From Neelides folsomi (lineage: Eukaryota > Arthropoda > Collembola > Neelipleona > Neelidae), in assembly GCA_034687125.1 (NCBI GenBank), contig JAQGBZ010000078.1, positions 1 to 64,000 on the forward strand: a DNA stretch of 64,000 bases, given 5' to 3'. Made by a program: the position numbers and the translations under genes. Under the pieces are notes generated by a model. The model worked only from the letters and a program-made list of their open reading frames with translations, ran no database searches and was not told where the DNA came from. Numbering within the stretch: position 1 is the stretch's first letter; each line of letters opens with the position of its first letter. This document shows positions 24,531 to 38,000 of the stretch, piece by piece.

Positions 24531-25680
24531 TCAGAAAGTAATTTCGTCTTGAATCTTCAATTTGTCAAGTAAAATGTCATAAAGCCATTTTTGCTGAAAA
24601 GGGATTTTCCCTGGTACATGAGGAAACCGCGTTCCTTCCAATACATAATGGACTTTGACTGTGTCGTCCAAAGCCGCATAATGCGGGAGCTCAATTGTGA
24701 AAAAGGCGGAAACTGTCGCTTTTGGAACCGGAAGCGTTTCGGTTGGCCGACACCATTTAACTTCATAAACAAACTTTGACCGGTAGTTGTCCCTCGTCTC
24801 TTGAACAAAGTTAGTGTAATGTTCCCATCCTTTGTCAAATTCACAATAAAGGTCAAAATAGTCCTCAATGACCCTCACAGCTTCCTCCTTGTCAAATTCC
24901 CCAATAGTCGGCCAAAGGATGTTGTCCTCCTCAAGCTCAATGTGTCTAAGAGCCGCACGGTCCGCGTTGATCAACATCTCCGTCACTTGAGTCCCAATAT
25001 TGTTCAATTTCGGATTTGGATTTTTTCTCTCGATCATGTCTTCAGTGGGGGCTGCCAAGCTTGGGATTTCATTGTAGCCAGCTGGGTGGACTTGAGTCCA
25101 AGCATCAACTCTGTTCCCTGTGTAATGGATGATCGGGGCTTTGGATTTCCTTTGACCTGTTTTGGTACTTGTTGGGGCTTTTTGTCCCCATCGGGTTTTC
25201 TTTGTAATTTTCCTCTCCTTGCTTTCCTTTTCTTTATCCGAGTCATTGTCGTTGAATTCTTCTTCTTTCTCGGCGATAGCGAAATCATCAACGGGAAGAA
25301 CGTACTTTCGGATTTCCCGCTTCTTAATTTTACCTTTTATAATTTTATCTTTTTGATCATCCGCCTGCGTTGGTGTATCCCTTGCCTTACAAACGTCGTC
25401 GCGAATGAGGAATTCATAGTCGAGTGGCTTTACAAGTTCTCGTTCTGGTGGAAATGGGTTGAGTGGAATATTTCCGACTATTGCTCGTGGAATCTGAAAA
25501 AGTTAATTGCGAGAAACAGATAATTGTCCCATCTAAATCTAATTATTTGTAAACTAAATATTTTATAAATTAAAATTTTACTGGTAATTTATTCGACGCC
25601 TTTCGATTCTTGTGCGAATCCTTTTTCACTTGCTCATCTACGAGTACAATTAAATTACTGTCCTGTTTGGAATCAGACAT
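24531..25680 (-). CDS. Unrecognised two-exon protein, 353 residues
   Basis: The exons on the minus strand are 25680-25582 and 25493-24531, joined in phase 0 (NKLP|IPRA). The first third is charged and lysine/glutamate-rich (EKEEEFNDNDSDKEKESK), probably disordered. A conserved-looking core follows: KAPIIHYTGNRVDAWTQ, then a helical acidic segment (ADRAALRHIELEEDNILWPT), then aromatic-rich blocks (DYFDLYCEFDKGWEHYTNFV) and a hydrophobic C-terminal region ending KIQDEITF. There is no signal peptide or membrane segment, so it is probably intracellular. Coding quality is good (long uninterrupted frame, sensible composition), but I do not recognise the family. It is flanked by long spacers with no operon-like partners. 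Confidence 0.8.
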
Positions 25681-27372
25681 TATTCAGATCTTTGTGAAAT
25701 TAAATATTTTTTCCAAACATCAAAGATTTATCTGATGTTTCTCGTACAAGGGAATAATAAATCCTTGGCAATTGGCTGCATTTGAATAGATGAAGATGAA
25801 AAGCTTGGTTCACTTTAAAATTGACAATTTTCCTTTATGTCATTAATTTATTTGATTACATCTGTCATTTAATTTTCAAATCTCATTACTCTTTGATTAA
25901 AGAGAGATCATTCGTTATGTTGATTCTGTTCACCTTCGCTCCTCGGGTTCCTCACATTTTTGGCAAAGGACGTTCAATTCTAATAATAATTTCAATCTTC
26001 CCCTCATACACAATCCGTTGATGATATGAGGGCCGGACAGTAGAAGGTTATAATGGAAAAGATAAGATTCCCCCATTCCTCCTTCCATTCGGGAGTCCAA
26101 TTAGGATCCTCTGTTGACTCTGGCTCTCCGAATCTTCTTCTGGCAAACTTTTTATATTATTCAAACCAAGAGCATCTGGCCCCATCCCACCCGAACCTTC
26201 ATGGAAAATACATAAGGAGATTTTGGGAGTTCAATTCGGCTTAAACTCTCCATCGTCTAATCCCTACAAACATAGCCTTGTATCTTCCAACTTATTTACC
26301 CAAGGGCTGTGAAAGGTGCGGAACGAGGAATACACGCTCCGGTGTCATGATATCCTACATATAGCGCGAAAGCCCGGCATTATGCAAATATTTGAACGTG
26401 GGAGAAACGTTTCCCATAATTCTTCATCTTTATAAATCCTCCTCGTACGCACACGTTGGATTCTCATTATTTATAGGGTCAGGTGTGAGTAGGGCAAGTA
26501 ATCAATAAATAGAGTCTGGGCAGATGAAAGGTCTTCTTTATGAGACGCGTCGATGACTCGGAGGAGTGTGGAGAATTTAAATACTTCCCTCTGCCTAATT
26601 GGCAATCGGGGTAGGAACATGTGGTAAGAGTCGCGGAAACCCGTCCGTTTTATTATAAACATCCTGTCCAAATAACCCGTCTCAACTCCTTAACTCAAAG
26701 TGGATGGGTCGGCGGGTCGGTGGAGATTCCTTACGGGGAGGTCGGGCGGCGGAAGGGCAGAAAGCCAATTTTCATCACACCAGCACCCAAAGCACCCTGC
26801 CACGCACACAAATTCCCACTTTTATTGCCCTCCTTTTCATTATGCTCCAAATTCAATGTCTTTTTAACTCGCGTTATTAAACAACTTTAAACCATTCCAT
26901 TATTCAGCTCTGTATTCACTCTATTTACACACACATACATAACATTGTTATTAAAATCCCTATACTTAACATACCATGGTACATATTATTATTTATGTAC
27001 AGTATATTGCACACCTTATAAAATTTTCTTATATTGAATTACATAATAATTAATAAAGGTATAAAATGTTTAAAATTTGAAATTAAATACATATTATTTA
27101 TATAGTCTAGAGTATGCATTACATAGTATGAACACTATAAATAACAAAAATGTATTATATTTATTCTGATAAATATTTCTTAAAAATATGAATTTTAGAG
27201 AAGTTGATTGAATCGTAAGATTAATGAAAAGAGTAATATGTTTCTAATATTGCATTGAAGAGTTTCATTGAAAGAACAGGAGAGTGAGATGTGTGTTTAT
27301 CCTGGTAAGTTATGAGAAGGAACGTATTGAGACTGAACGTGGAGGGATCGGGTCGTGATGGAGCATAAATTG

Positions 27373-27771
27373 TCATCTTGGCCGTGGCCATGGCCGTCGA
27401 CTTATGAGTTGTGAAGGGAAGGTGGGCGAGAGCGGTCGGAGGGTGCGAAGCGATAAAAAAAGATTGTATTCCGAATTGGCTCCGACTCCCGTTGGCTCGT
27501 GCGGGAAGGCCAAGGGATCGGCGGAGATCTCGCTGTCTCCGCACAATTCCTCAAAGAGCATTGAGGCAGGCAGAGCGACTCTCCACCTCTACGCGACCAC
27601 GAGTTGGACCAAGTCGACAAGACATTCTCTGTTAATCTCCTCATTAGGAGAATCTTCGGCAAACATCCACGCGTTAATTACTTTGTTCGACACCGACACG
27701 GCACTCATTTCGTTTTCAACGCACGGTTTCAATTCATTTAAATATTTATACCTCAATTGGTTACAATTCAA
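27373..27771 (-). other. GC-richer patch with overlapping open frames on both strands
   Basis: On the minus strand one frame runs from MSAVSVSNKVINAWMFAEDS to a single TAG and then continues in the same frame (MLFEELCGDSEISADPLAFP). On the plus strand an ATG frame at 27404-27784 (126 codons) covers the same ground. Base composition is well above the surroundings. It could be a 5' exon with UTR, a CpG-type promoter, or a broken gene. No family match is evident. Confidence 0.25.
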
Positions 27772-28861
27772 TAATTCTTTTTAAAAATTAATTTTATAAA
27801 ATTTCTATAATAGATTTTTTGAAATATTTATATTATGAGCTAACCAAAATTCATTTATATTTTAATTATGGAACAAAATTCTTCCGAACTAAAATGTAAA
27901 ATTATAAATCATTTTGATAGTGTGGATTTGTGGACATGATATCTAATGACCTGTATTTATAATTTTAGTTTTTTAAAATAATTGAAAAAGATTCAAAATT
28001 TATTAAAAGATTTTTCCTCTAATTTGCCACTATATATTTGCTTGTAAATATTTAATGTTTATCTGTCACTACATTTTTAAAGTTGTTTGAACATCCTAAT
28101 AATAGACGAAGTATTTAAAAGCTTTTACCCAATCCCCTTTAAATAATATAATTAATGGACATGTGGTGAATAGTCATTTGAGTCATTGTTTTTTCATGGC
28201 CTTGAGTGTTGAGTGGAAATATTTTTAAGAATTTCTTTTTAAACTGCCCCAATTACTGAATAGAAAAGGCATCTTGCCTATTTTCACACTCCCTTTCACC
28301 AGCCCACCTTGAGCGGTTTGAAGGATTGAAAGATGGTTGAGGATTTTGCCATCCTTTATTTAACTCTCATTCTCCCTAACGACTCTCTTGAAATAGAGAC
28401 CTAACGTGTGCTATTTTCTAAAAATATCAGCCAAGGAGTCATTGACTTGTTTTATTGCTCCCTCTCAACTCCCATCTTTCTAATTAATCTGCGAGAAAGG
28501 AAACTCCCTCCTTTCAATTCAATTCCTTAATTCTCTCGGACAAGGTCCAGGATGACTTAATTTAATTAAATTATTTTTTCCTTCATCCATTTTATGTTGA
28601 AAAATAGGGCAAAAGACAATTCTCTTAAATTGTTTTTATTTTTCAATATTTGCTACTTTTTAAATTTTTTATTCATACGTTAATATTTATACTGTATACT
28701 ATATAACTTTATATATTTATGTATGGTATTTATTGTTTTTTGTAAGTATGTTTAAATGCACATCATACTATTCAAAATATAATAAATAGATAAATGGGAA
28801 GTTTTACTTTTATCATAAGTACAAGCAATATTCAATTATAAATTCTTTGCAAGAAACTTTC

Positions 28862-29197
28862 TAAGGAAGATTTGGCATTGAAGTCGAAGAGATCAATTTT
28901 GAAATAAATCCCATTGGGAAGGTCGAACCAAAGCTCTCAAATGACGAGACAATAATGGAATGGGAGAAGTTAATGGCTAGGAAAGGGAATTGTAATGAGC
29001 TGACGTCCAATTTAACTCCGATTCTCGGGGAAATAAATCTAAGACAGTCCACGGCCATATATGAAATCATGTCTTGTTTATGGGCAGACTTCTGTTCTTC
29101 TTCCACCCAGCTAAAGAGGGGGGCTTTGAAAATATTCCTTATTTGCACATTCCCAAGAGATACTATTTTTACAAGGAATGGGAGAATCCTCATTTGA
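28862..29197 (+). other. Exon-like open frame after an AG, unresolved
   Basis: From the tctaag acceptor-like site an open frame reads RFGIEVEEINFEINPIGK and continues to EINLRQSTAIYEIM, then becomes less protein-like. An overlapping frame from about 29074 reads more convincingly (FENIPYLHIPKRYYFYKEW). The switch suggests a decayed coding sequence with a frameshift, or chance. No homology is recognised and no partner exon is found. Confidence 0.2.
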
Positions 29198-30602
29198 ATC
29201 GCTTTCCCCAATGCATCTCTTGTCAAAAATCATCTGCTAACGGATTTACTCTTTTTTACCCCATCAACATTTCAATTTTTTACACTAATAAATACAGTTT
29301 CCATTTCCAACCAGTTCAAAGCCGTTCAACCCTTTTCAAATCGTTTACAACTTCTCATTTGAAAATAATCTGAACAAATAATTTCTAATTTATTCAATTA
29401 TTCACAAAATAAATAAATTAAATTAGTATGCTCCATTCTCTAAATACTATTTATTCCCATTTACATAGTTCGTTGTTTTAAATAAATGTTGTGAGTATAA
29501 AATATCTATACAGAGTATGTTGATAGTTCATAATACCTTAATCATGAATATATTTATATAATATAGGTATGTAATATTGATCATTAGTTAGTGAAACATT
29601 CTCGAACCGTTACGACTCATTTCTTGGAAGAGGCGTGGCGTAACGACCAAATGAGCTAAAAAAAGTTGAGAGACAAATGGATGAAACTCGTCCTTATCAA
29701 AGACGCGTCTTCCTTTAATGATTTAAATTGAATCGCATCTTTGGAACTTTCTATACACTTAAAGTCCCGTTTATATAATTTATCCCCAGTATGAAAAAGT
29801 TTTTAATAAGTATATGGAGTAAGGAGAAAAGACATGGATTCTGATACCTTGTAATGCTACACGTCTTTTCTTATTATACTTTTAGGTTAGAAATAAAAAG
29901 GGAAAATTGATTTTTGAAACTTTCTGGAAGATTCCTCGTATCTTTATCACTTTCGTCTCAGTTGTTAATAGGAGGGCTGAGGAGGTTGGATGACATCACT
30001 CCCATTACCTTTGTCACTTCTTGTTATTTGTGGGGACGGGGAGGGCATTATGGGGTATGACGAATGTGATAAGGATCATATCACGGAGTACAAACAAAGG
30101 AAATCTCGTGTCTAATGGATGGTCCAATGTCAGGAACCAATAAGGCTAATGGAAATGAGGGAGGATGTGATAATATTTTTACACACGAGACGGCGAGGCG
30201 CCTTTAATATTCTTAAAGTCCATGAGGAATAATCCTCGGTGCAATTTTGAAAATTGCACTCCGGTTATCAGATTTAATAACTTTCAAAATTTAAGGCCAA
30301 CTTGGCCCTTCACATGAACCAAAAATAGGCCCATAAGTTTTCATTAATCTTTCTTTATTTAACCTTCAGAAAAATTGAGGTGTGAAAATTGGGAAAAACT
30401 GATAAAACCGAGCGTCATACAAAACCTTCATATACAAATATGCGATTAGATGGAATTTAGTTCAATTTAGTGGAATCATAAATTATATATTTAAAACGTG
30501 GTTTGAATTTTTAAATAAAAACGAGGAAAATATGGAAGTTTGCATAATGGCAGAAGTTTAGGAATATCAAGAAGTTTCATCATACTGACGTCGTTGGAAA
30601 GG

Positions 30603-30833
30603 TCACAGATCGATATCGCCTTCATCCAAGTCCAAGTAAATTTCATTTATATTTTCAACTCTTGGTCCATTTTCCCCATTTTGAGGAACTGGGAGGAGGG
30701 AAGTCGAAGTCTGACGACAATTCACTTCCGTTGAGAGGGAGTGGCTCGAAGACTCATTATCTCTCCATGTCATTATTATCCATTCCAATTCACAAACTCC
30801 ACTGGAGAAGTCTTCCCAGTTACTTCTCTTCAC
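30603..30833 (-). other. Possible minus-strand terminal exon
   Basis: The open frame lacks an ATG but could begin after a gaag acceptor. It ends in an acidic tail (NEIYLDLDEGDIDL) before TGA. No upstream partner exon is found on the minus strand, so support is weak. Confidence 0.15.
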
Positions 30834-32050
30834 AAATTTAAAAATAAAATAAAATTATTAAGTTTAAATTAGGTTTGCAACACTTGTTCTGTGTACTTTT
30901 TTTCTAAACTTTTTAATTTTTAATTTATTTTAATAATTGTGTTTGGGTGAATTGAAGATAAATAATACAAAATTCGTCGAACAAGGTACAGCTCTGCTTA
31001 TAAAAAGATAATGCAACCTTCAATATTTTTAAGTGTCAGTTATTTTAAAAATGACAGATAATTTATTAAAAAAATATGAAATAACGTCATTAAATAGATA
31101 ATTCTAATTAAATTAATGCTTAAATCTTAATTAAGTAGTAATTAAGTACCTTATATATATTACAATGTGTGGGTATAAATAATATTACCTATTACATATA
31201 ATTAATATTTTAAGACTTTTTTTAATTAAAATGTGGTTAAATTTTATTTAAATTGAAACCGATTAACTCTTATTTGAGTCGTAATGTTGAAAACGAAATG
31301 ATGCAATTTATTCACGAGAAATAATTTATTCGAATATTAGAATGAAAATCAAAGGATAAAATCCAAGAATGCATTCTTGTCCTTTAACTTATGGGTATCA
31401 TTCTCACTTGATCCCATGGCCAGGTATTAAATATGCTTGCGTCAAAGTATTGGAATTATATTGCAAGGTCCTTAATCAGCAAGAACTCTATGAACTCATT
31501 ATACGGTACGGAAAATAAATTTACCATTAGTCGCTAAGAAATTTATCTAGTACACGTAATATGTATTAGCACACGTTATTTAAGCGGATTCATAATTATG
31601 ATATAATAAACTGAATGATGGTTAATAATGTTATCATTTTAATTTTTGCAATTAAATTACGGAACTATTACAAGGGCATTCGATAACAATTATCTATTAT
31701 TTATAAGAATTCGAGATATGCTTATTACCTGCAGACCTACAGATTTACCAATATACTCAATGTCAGCATAAGTAAAGCTTTTTTAAATATCTGTATAAGG
31801 TATACATAAATACTATGTTGGTAATGTTTCTACCGAGGTACAACAAGCTGCTGTTTTAATATGATTTCATAATGGTACATGAAGTTATTAACAAAGGGGT
31901 ATAAAAATTCATATTTGGCTTAAAATGGGATTCGGAATAAATGATTAATTGGAGTAAATCCTTAAAACCTTACAATAGTATGAAAATGATTGAGTTGACA
32001 CAGAAGATAAAATATGTGGAAGATTAACGAATTTATTTTTTCAATTGCAG

Positions 32051-35000
32051 GACAACATGCAACAGCTGCAAATGCCCAAAGGACTCTCACGATCTTTGTC
32101 ACGACGAATGGATGAACATTAGGGACCGGCTTGGCCTCGCCAACAACACGGATCCTTTTCAAAGACTCGCCCCAGTTCGCCCGCCGTCCCAACCCCAGGG
32201 ATTCTCATGGGCCCCGCCGAATCTCTCCCTTCAGCAGGTAAAATAAATTAATTAAATTAATTAATTACTATTTAAACATCCCATTATAATCTGTATGTGC
32301 ATTAACGAATTGTGTAACTCTGCAGGTGAACGAGTTCTACAAAGACTATCCTCAGGAGAAAATTCCAAAGTCGGGAACGCCAGGGGAAGTTTATCGAGAG
32401 AAGTCCATTAATTTCCAAATACCCAAGCAGGTGTGACAAGGATTTATATTCACAATAATTACCAATGAATTTAATTGGTGGTTATTAAATACATGGCTAT
32501 AAATTAATTATAATTGTGAATTGTTCAGGACTTGGCCCTTGCATATTGCAAGCATGTAGAAAAAGAGAATCATTCCGCCTATGAAGACTTTGTCAATGCC
32601 CGTAATGAAGTTGCCCTTGATGTGGCTTATGTTGCGCCTATATCCATTCCATCTTCTGTAAGTCATTATTTATTTAAAATTAATTTTAAATTATAAATTA
32701 AACAATTCTTAATTAAAAGTTCAATTAGTAGACTTATTTTTTAATCAATACATAAAAAATAAAATAGAGTGCATATTTTAAATTTTTAAATACTTAACAA
32801 TGTATAATTATTTGATTCTATTAATCTTTTGTGATTTAGGAATGCCTCGGGTGTGGAGAAACAATGAGAGTGGGTCAATTAGGAATTTTGGTTCCAAAGC
32901 TTGGAGATGATGCAGCCTACCATCCGAAATGCTTTAGGTTAACCTTTTGAATTTACAATAATTGAATTATTATTACAATTAATTGTACCTTTTTTACTTA
33001 CATAAGTAGTTTATGTGATATCTTAAATATTAGATAAAATACTGTTTTTATCAATCCAATATTTTGTTATATTATTCATATCTACAGTACATCTTATTGT
33101 TTTTGTAATTTTGAACAAACATTCACTTTGTATTTGTGAGTAAAGTAATAATTACAAACTTGATATTTAGGCATGTTGAGTATAATTATTGTACTATTAA
33201 ACATATTTTAACTTAACTCAAATCAATTTCTTTATTTGTTAATTTTGCAAAAATTAATTTTTTGTATAGGATAGGTAATTTAGAACCTTATAGTTTTTTT
33301 GGCTATTTACCATATACCATTTTCGATTAGTTCATTGCCTCCTTGTGAATGTAGCATACAATACATAATATTTACATGATGGAGTTTCAATTAAAAATAT
33401 GTAGTGATAAATTAAGCTCAATGATCAGTATACCAAACTGTACATACAGGGTGGGCCATAAGTATCTTTCTTTTTATACTATTGTTTGTTTAAAAACGAA
33501 AGATACTTATGGCCCACCCTGTACATGTAGTACAATACAAATATACAAATATTTAATTCCTTCATTTTAGATTCTTTTCTAACAAACTACCAAGTTAAAA
33601 GTTAGTAAATACCAATACATTGAACAATATTACGGGGAAAGTTTGTATACCTAAACTAATTTACATCCAAACTTTCCTATTGTACAAATACGCGTACAAA
33701 ACTTAAATGTATTGTAGTATTTTGGATGTATTCTACAATACATTTGCACTAGAAAAGAAATCAGTCTTATTTTTAATGAGTATTGTGTTCTGTAGAAACT
33801 GACGAAATTGGAAGTGATAGACCGTCTTGTTTGATAAATCCAATCATTCTGTATTAAGAAAGCAAACACATAATTTTCTTTAATGGCATTCACATACGCT
33901 TGAATGGATTTATCTCAATGAGGTGTCTGCCTTGGATTCCTTCGACTTCCAACCAGATTGGAATAAATAAGGAAAGGAATGTTTAGCTAGCGAATCATAA
34001 ATTGTGTTTTGTGTGCAGGTGTAAGCAGTGTAGTGAATTCCTTGTCGACCTCACCTACTGCATCCTCTCCGACTACGAGAAGAGCGGAGTCTTCTGCGAA
34101 CGTCATTACGCCGAGCAGTTGAGGCCAAGATGTTTCGCCTGTGACGAGGTAAATGAAATTCCCTTACTCTTTTCAAATTTCAATTCCTTACATAGAATAT
34201 TTTTATTCGCTGCCCACACTCGTCCCTATCAAATAAGGACGCGTTCTTCTCTCCACATTAACATTATCATTTCGACTTGTTTCGAATTCCTTCAATGTCT
34301 AACTTCAAAGTTGATCCATCTCGGGCTGTTTGAAGATAGGAATTTGTGTTGGAGAGGGAAATGTCAATAAAACCGATTTCAATCATTCTAACATTGTCCC
34401 ATAAACTATAAAACAATTTACGAGGTCTGTAGAAGTAAATTGAATTTTCAAATCTCAATTATCCTTAAATTCTAAATTGAACCTCCTATCCCATCCTCCG
34501 GGTTTTAATGCTCTGGGTTTTATTTTTTAAGTTGGTATTTTATGAACGTTTTATCTCTCGTCCTATATAATACTATATAATATAATCGCATATCATACAT
34601 AATATCATTTATAATCTACAGATTGGTTAGGAATCTAAGGGAAGGGAAATGTCCATATCTGATTTAATACCTTATATAAAAACTTCCCACCTTTTAGAGC
34701 CAATTTGTTTAATGTTCCATAACAATTACGGCGAGGAGCCATTTAAGGTTTACGAGACAATATATAAAGGGTGAATTTAAAATCCTTCATATCATATCAG
34801 CATAATAAATATCATATTACCTCCCATATGAGAAATCCATCTGCATGGCAGGTTGGCAGAGCTCTTAAATAGATTGTGGATAATCGACCACTGCGAGGCG
34901 TTCGATTGGGTCACCCGTGCCAAAACTGATTAGGGCCAAGTTTGCCCTATGATTTCCATATGTGTCCGTCTATCGATGGTTCTCATAATGGTTCATCTGC

Positions 35001-38000
35001 GATGAAGAAATTATTTATATTGGGTACGAAAAGAGCTAATGGGCCCGAGAGTGAAAAATGAAAAGCTCTCAGCTCGCCCAATAACCAAACAGAAGTTAAA
35101 GTGCGTGTAAAAATATTACAAGAGAGCGATAGTGGAGAAAAGTCTCGTAAAAATATTGGGACGTCGGTGGATCACCACGATGGCCCTATCTCCAATACTA
35201 TACAACCCATTCCATGTGTGCATAATATCCCTTCCAACGACGAAATATTGGCAAACATTTGAGCTGGGCAAAAAAAGAAATTCGCGAGGGGAGGTTGAGA
35301 GATAATGCATTTACTCGCCCTCATCCGACCCGGTTGAAGCCGAGGCAGCCCGTGTATAAAAGATATGCGAATGAGCATTCGGCCTCTTAATTCCTAAATC
35401 CTTTCGTGGCGGAGTGACGGGGCGGACCGGCAGTGCCCATCTGTTCGATTTCGGCCCTTTTCATTTCCTCCAACACCAGATTTTAAAGATAAGGAAGCCA
35501 AGCCTCGTTGCCGAAGAAGAGGAGGAGTCCAGGTCGAAGCAATTAGGTCAGATTCTCATCTTAAATATACGTCTTTTAAATTGAAACACACACACATTAT
35601 TTATTCTCTTTCGATTTATGTCTCCGATCTTCGGCCTTAACAACCATAGTGGCCCTTATAGGAGTGAGTGCCAAGTTTAAGAATATACATTTGCCATACA
35701 TGAGGAATGGAAAGTAATCCTATATAATATACCTAGATATAATATAACACGTGGTAGCAATCTTGTAAGTACATATGGAAAAGACACATTGACTAAACAT
35801 CCAGTTGGTATCAAAGGCCCAATTACACTAACCATTTTATTCATTCATCTGTTTCCATTCTGTCGGTCTCCTTCACCTATTCCCAATTTGTGGAACAACA
35901 TCCGAGTCGCATGTGCATCCTCCATAGAGATCTAGTTCAAATGCATCTCTCCAAGATTCCAAAATTCAAACATTTTATCTCTTGATTAAAACCCAGATTA
36001 ACCTACATGTTTTCTATTTCTTGGAATTGGAAAATCATGTTTAATAAACATTCGCAAGTGGAAATTAACATTTTCTCAAAGTGTACATAAAAAAGAGATT
36101 TTATCATACCAAACATTTTTCTATTTAACGAGATCAAATTTTATATAAAAAACTCCAATTTTATTAAAAAAAACTCAGACTTTGTAAAAAATATCTTTTG
36201 GTAAAGACAAAATTTTAATTCATCAAATTTTAATTTCGTAAATAAAGATATTTGTATAATATACAAATATTCGTACAATATGGTATACAGATATTTAAAA
36301 GTTGTATGAGAAATTGACACAAGTTTGACGCGGTTTGAAGGCGAGTTTATTTTGTATTTGATATTTGATCCCGCTGGATCCAGTAGCATTCATTCATATA
36401 CTTACAAAGGTATTACATAGTAGGTTGAGAATAAATAGACGGAAAAGGTTTTAAAAGTGATGACTTCAACTTCTGTCAAGTGGGTCATATTAAAAAAAGA
36501 TAGGTTTTCAAGTGGCAGAGCGGGGGATTGGAAGAAGTGATGAAGGCGTGAAAGAATGTGGACTCATAAAGCAGGGTTTCCGAAAAAGGGCGTTTGAGGA
36601 TAATTCTGATCTTCGTTTCCTTCGTCCGCCGTTGAGTCAGAGATGGAGGAGGCAGTGAGGGGGTGAAGTCTGTGATGGCCAAGAGCCAAGTCCTTATTCC
36701 TCCCGCCCCAACCAACGGAACAAATGAAATCTGAGAGCTGCCCTTTTTCGGGTATTTTTAGAGATGAACTCTCTTGACTTACCCGGAACTCCTCCTGAGC
36801 CACAAGGTTAAACTCACCTCTGCAGAAGACAATTAACCTCCCCCTTTTTATCTTCTTTTCATCAATTCCTCATTAACGCTCTCTCTTCGCTCCCAACTTC
36901 AAATCCAACATTCATTTATCATCCATGAGCTCTTTTTAATGAAAAATTTATGCCAGCCAAATTTTGAAGAAAACCAATAAACAGTAATTATGGTAAAATT
37001 CTAACTAAAGATGATTTTGAGAAAAAGCCTTCAAAAAATTAAAGATTTAATTGTCAATTCTACAAAATTTAATATAAATTAATTTCGAGAGTGTAAAATT
37101 AATTTACATAGGAGTTTTACATAATTTGTATTGACATTTACTTTTTTATGTTGTATTTGACACTTAGAAAATCCAAATGTTAATTTATTTGTAGTTAAGA
37201 TTGATGAGAGAAACAGGATGTAGAGCAGAATGAGAAGAATCGGTTTCTATCAAAATGAAGAACTGGGTTAGGGAATGATGCTTTATTTGCATAGGAAAAT
37301 AATACTCGATTTTATGTTCGGAGAGTTGAGAGAAGGTTAAAAATAATGTGAAGATTATTCAGGAAATTTTTAGGATTTCACCACTTGGCTTCTTTTGCAA
37401 CAAACAGAAGCGTCGGAGAACTCATTTCCATTTCTCCATATCCGTTCCATTCCACACCCTCACACCTTCACATTCTTTAATTGACTTTCCTATTTTTTAC
37501 TTATTTCTCATTTTCTCTTTCATTTCATTTCCATTTTGTATAAAATTAATCCACGTCTACAAACTCCATACAAATATATTATTTCTATCATATTAATTAT
37601 TATAAAAATGAATGCAATGAAATGAAAATTCAAAGGTGATTGAATGTTAAGAAAAAAATGTGCTGAAAACATGGTACGTAAAAATTGTGTGTTTGGGTGT
37701 GCTCAAAGGAGCAAATTGGGATAATGAGGTTATTAAGAGCTGAGGGATTAGCAGGATTACGCATTTTGAAGGAAGGTAGGTGAAGGTGAGGATTTGATTC
37801 AAAGGTCACCGTAGAATGTGTTAATTAAGAGGCGGGAGAGATTAGCGTCTTTACTTGGTCCATTACTCTTTTTGCGAGTGTGCGGGAGTAGGGCCGACAA
37901 ATGAGATTTGTCCCTCCTCGCGACACATCGAGACGCGGAAGTGTGTGGGAGCGGGTTCCGAAAATAAGTTTGGAAATTCGGGGCTGTTCTTCTGCTCACG

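Larger units (their letters stand above)
25681..32050. other. Long spacer upstream of the Limpet-type exons, with unresolved open frames
   Basis: This is probably the 5' part of the Lmpt locus (first exon and promoter not located) plus intergenic sequence. Three patches look locally less random than the rest and are listed separately: 27373-27771, 28862-29197 and 30603-30833. None is recognised. Confidence 0.4.

Noticed and set aside
25034-25523. Long plus-strand frame (to 240 codons from 24801) opposite the orphan gene
   Set aside because: It is the antisense shadow of the minus-strand gene, whose frame joins a proper first exon and has sensible composition.
27589-27771. Resemblance of NAWMFAEDSP to the N-terminus of acireductone dioxygenase (AWYMDD...)
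   Set aside because: Only a few residues match, a stop follows, and none of the later metal-binding motifs of that family are found nearby.
21021-32237. Using the exon at 21021-21074 as the Lmpt first exon
   Set aside because: It ends in phase 0, but exon 32051 needs two preceding bases; read in phase 0 that exon has an early stop.
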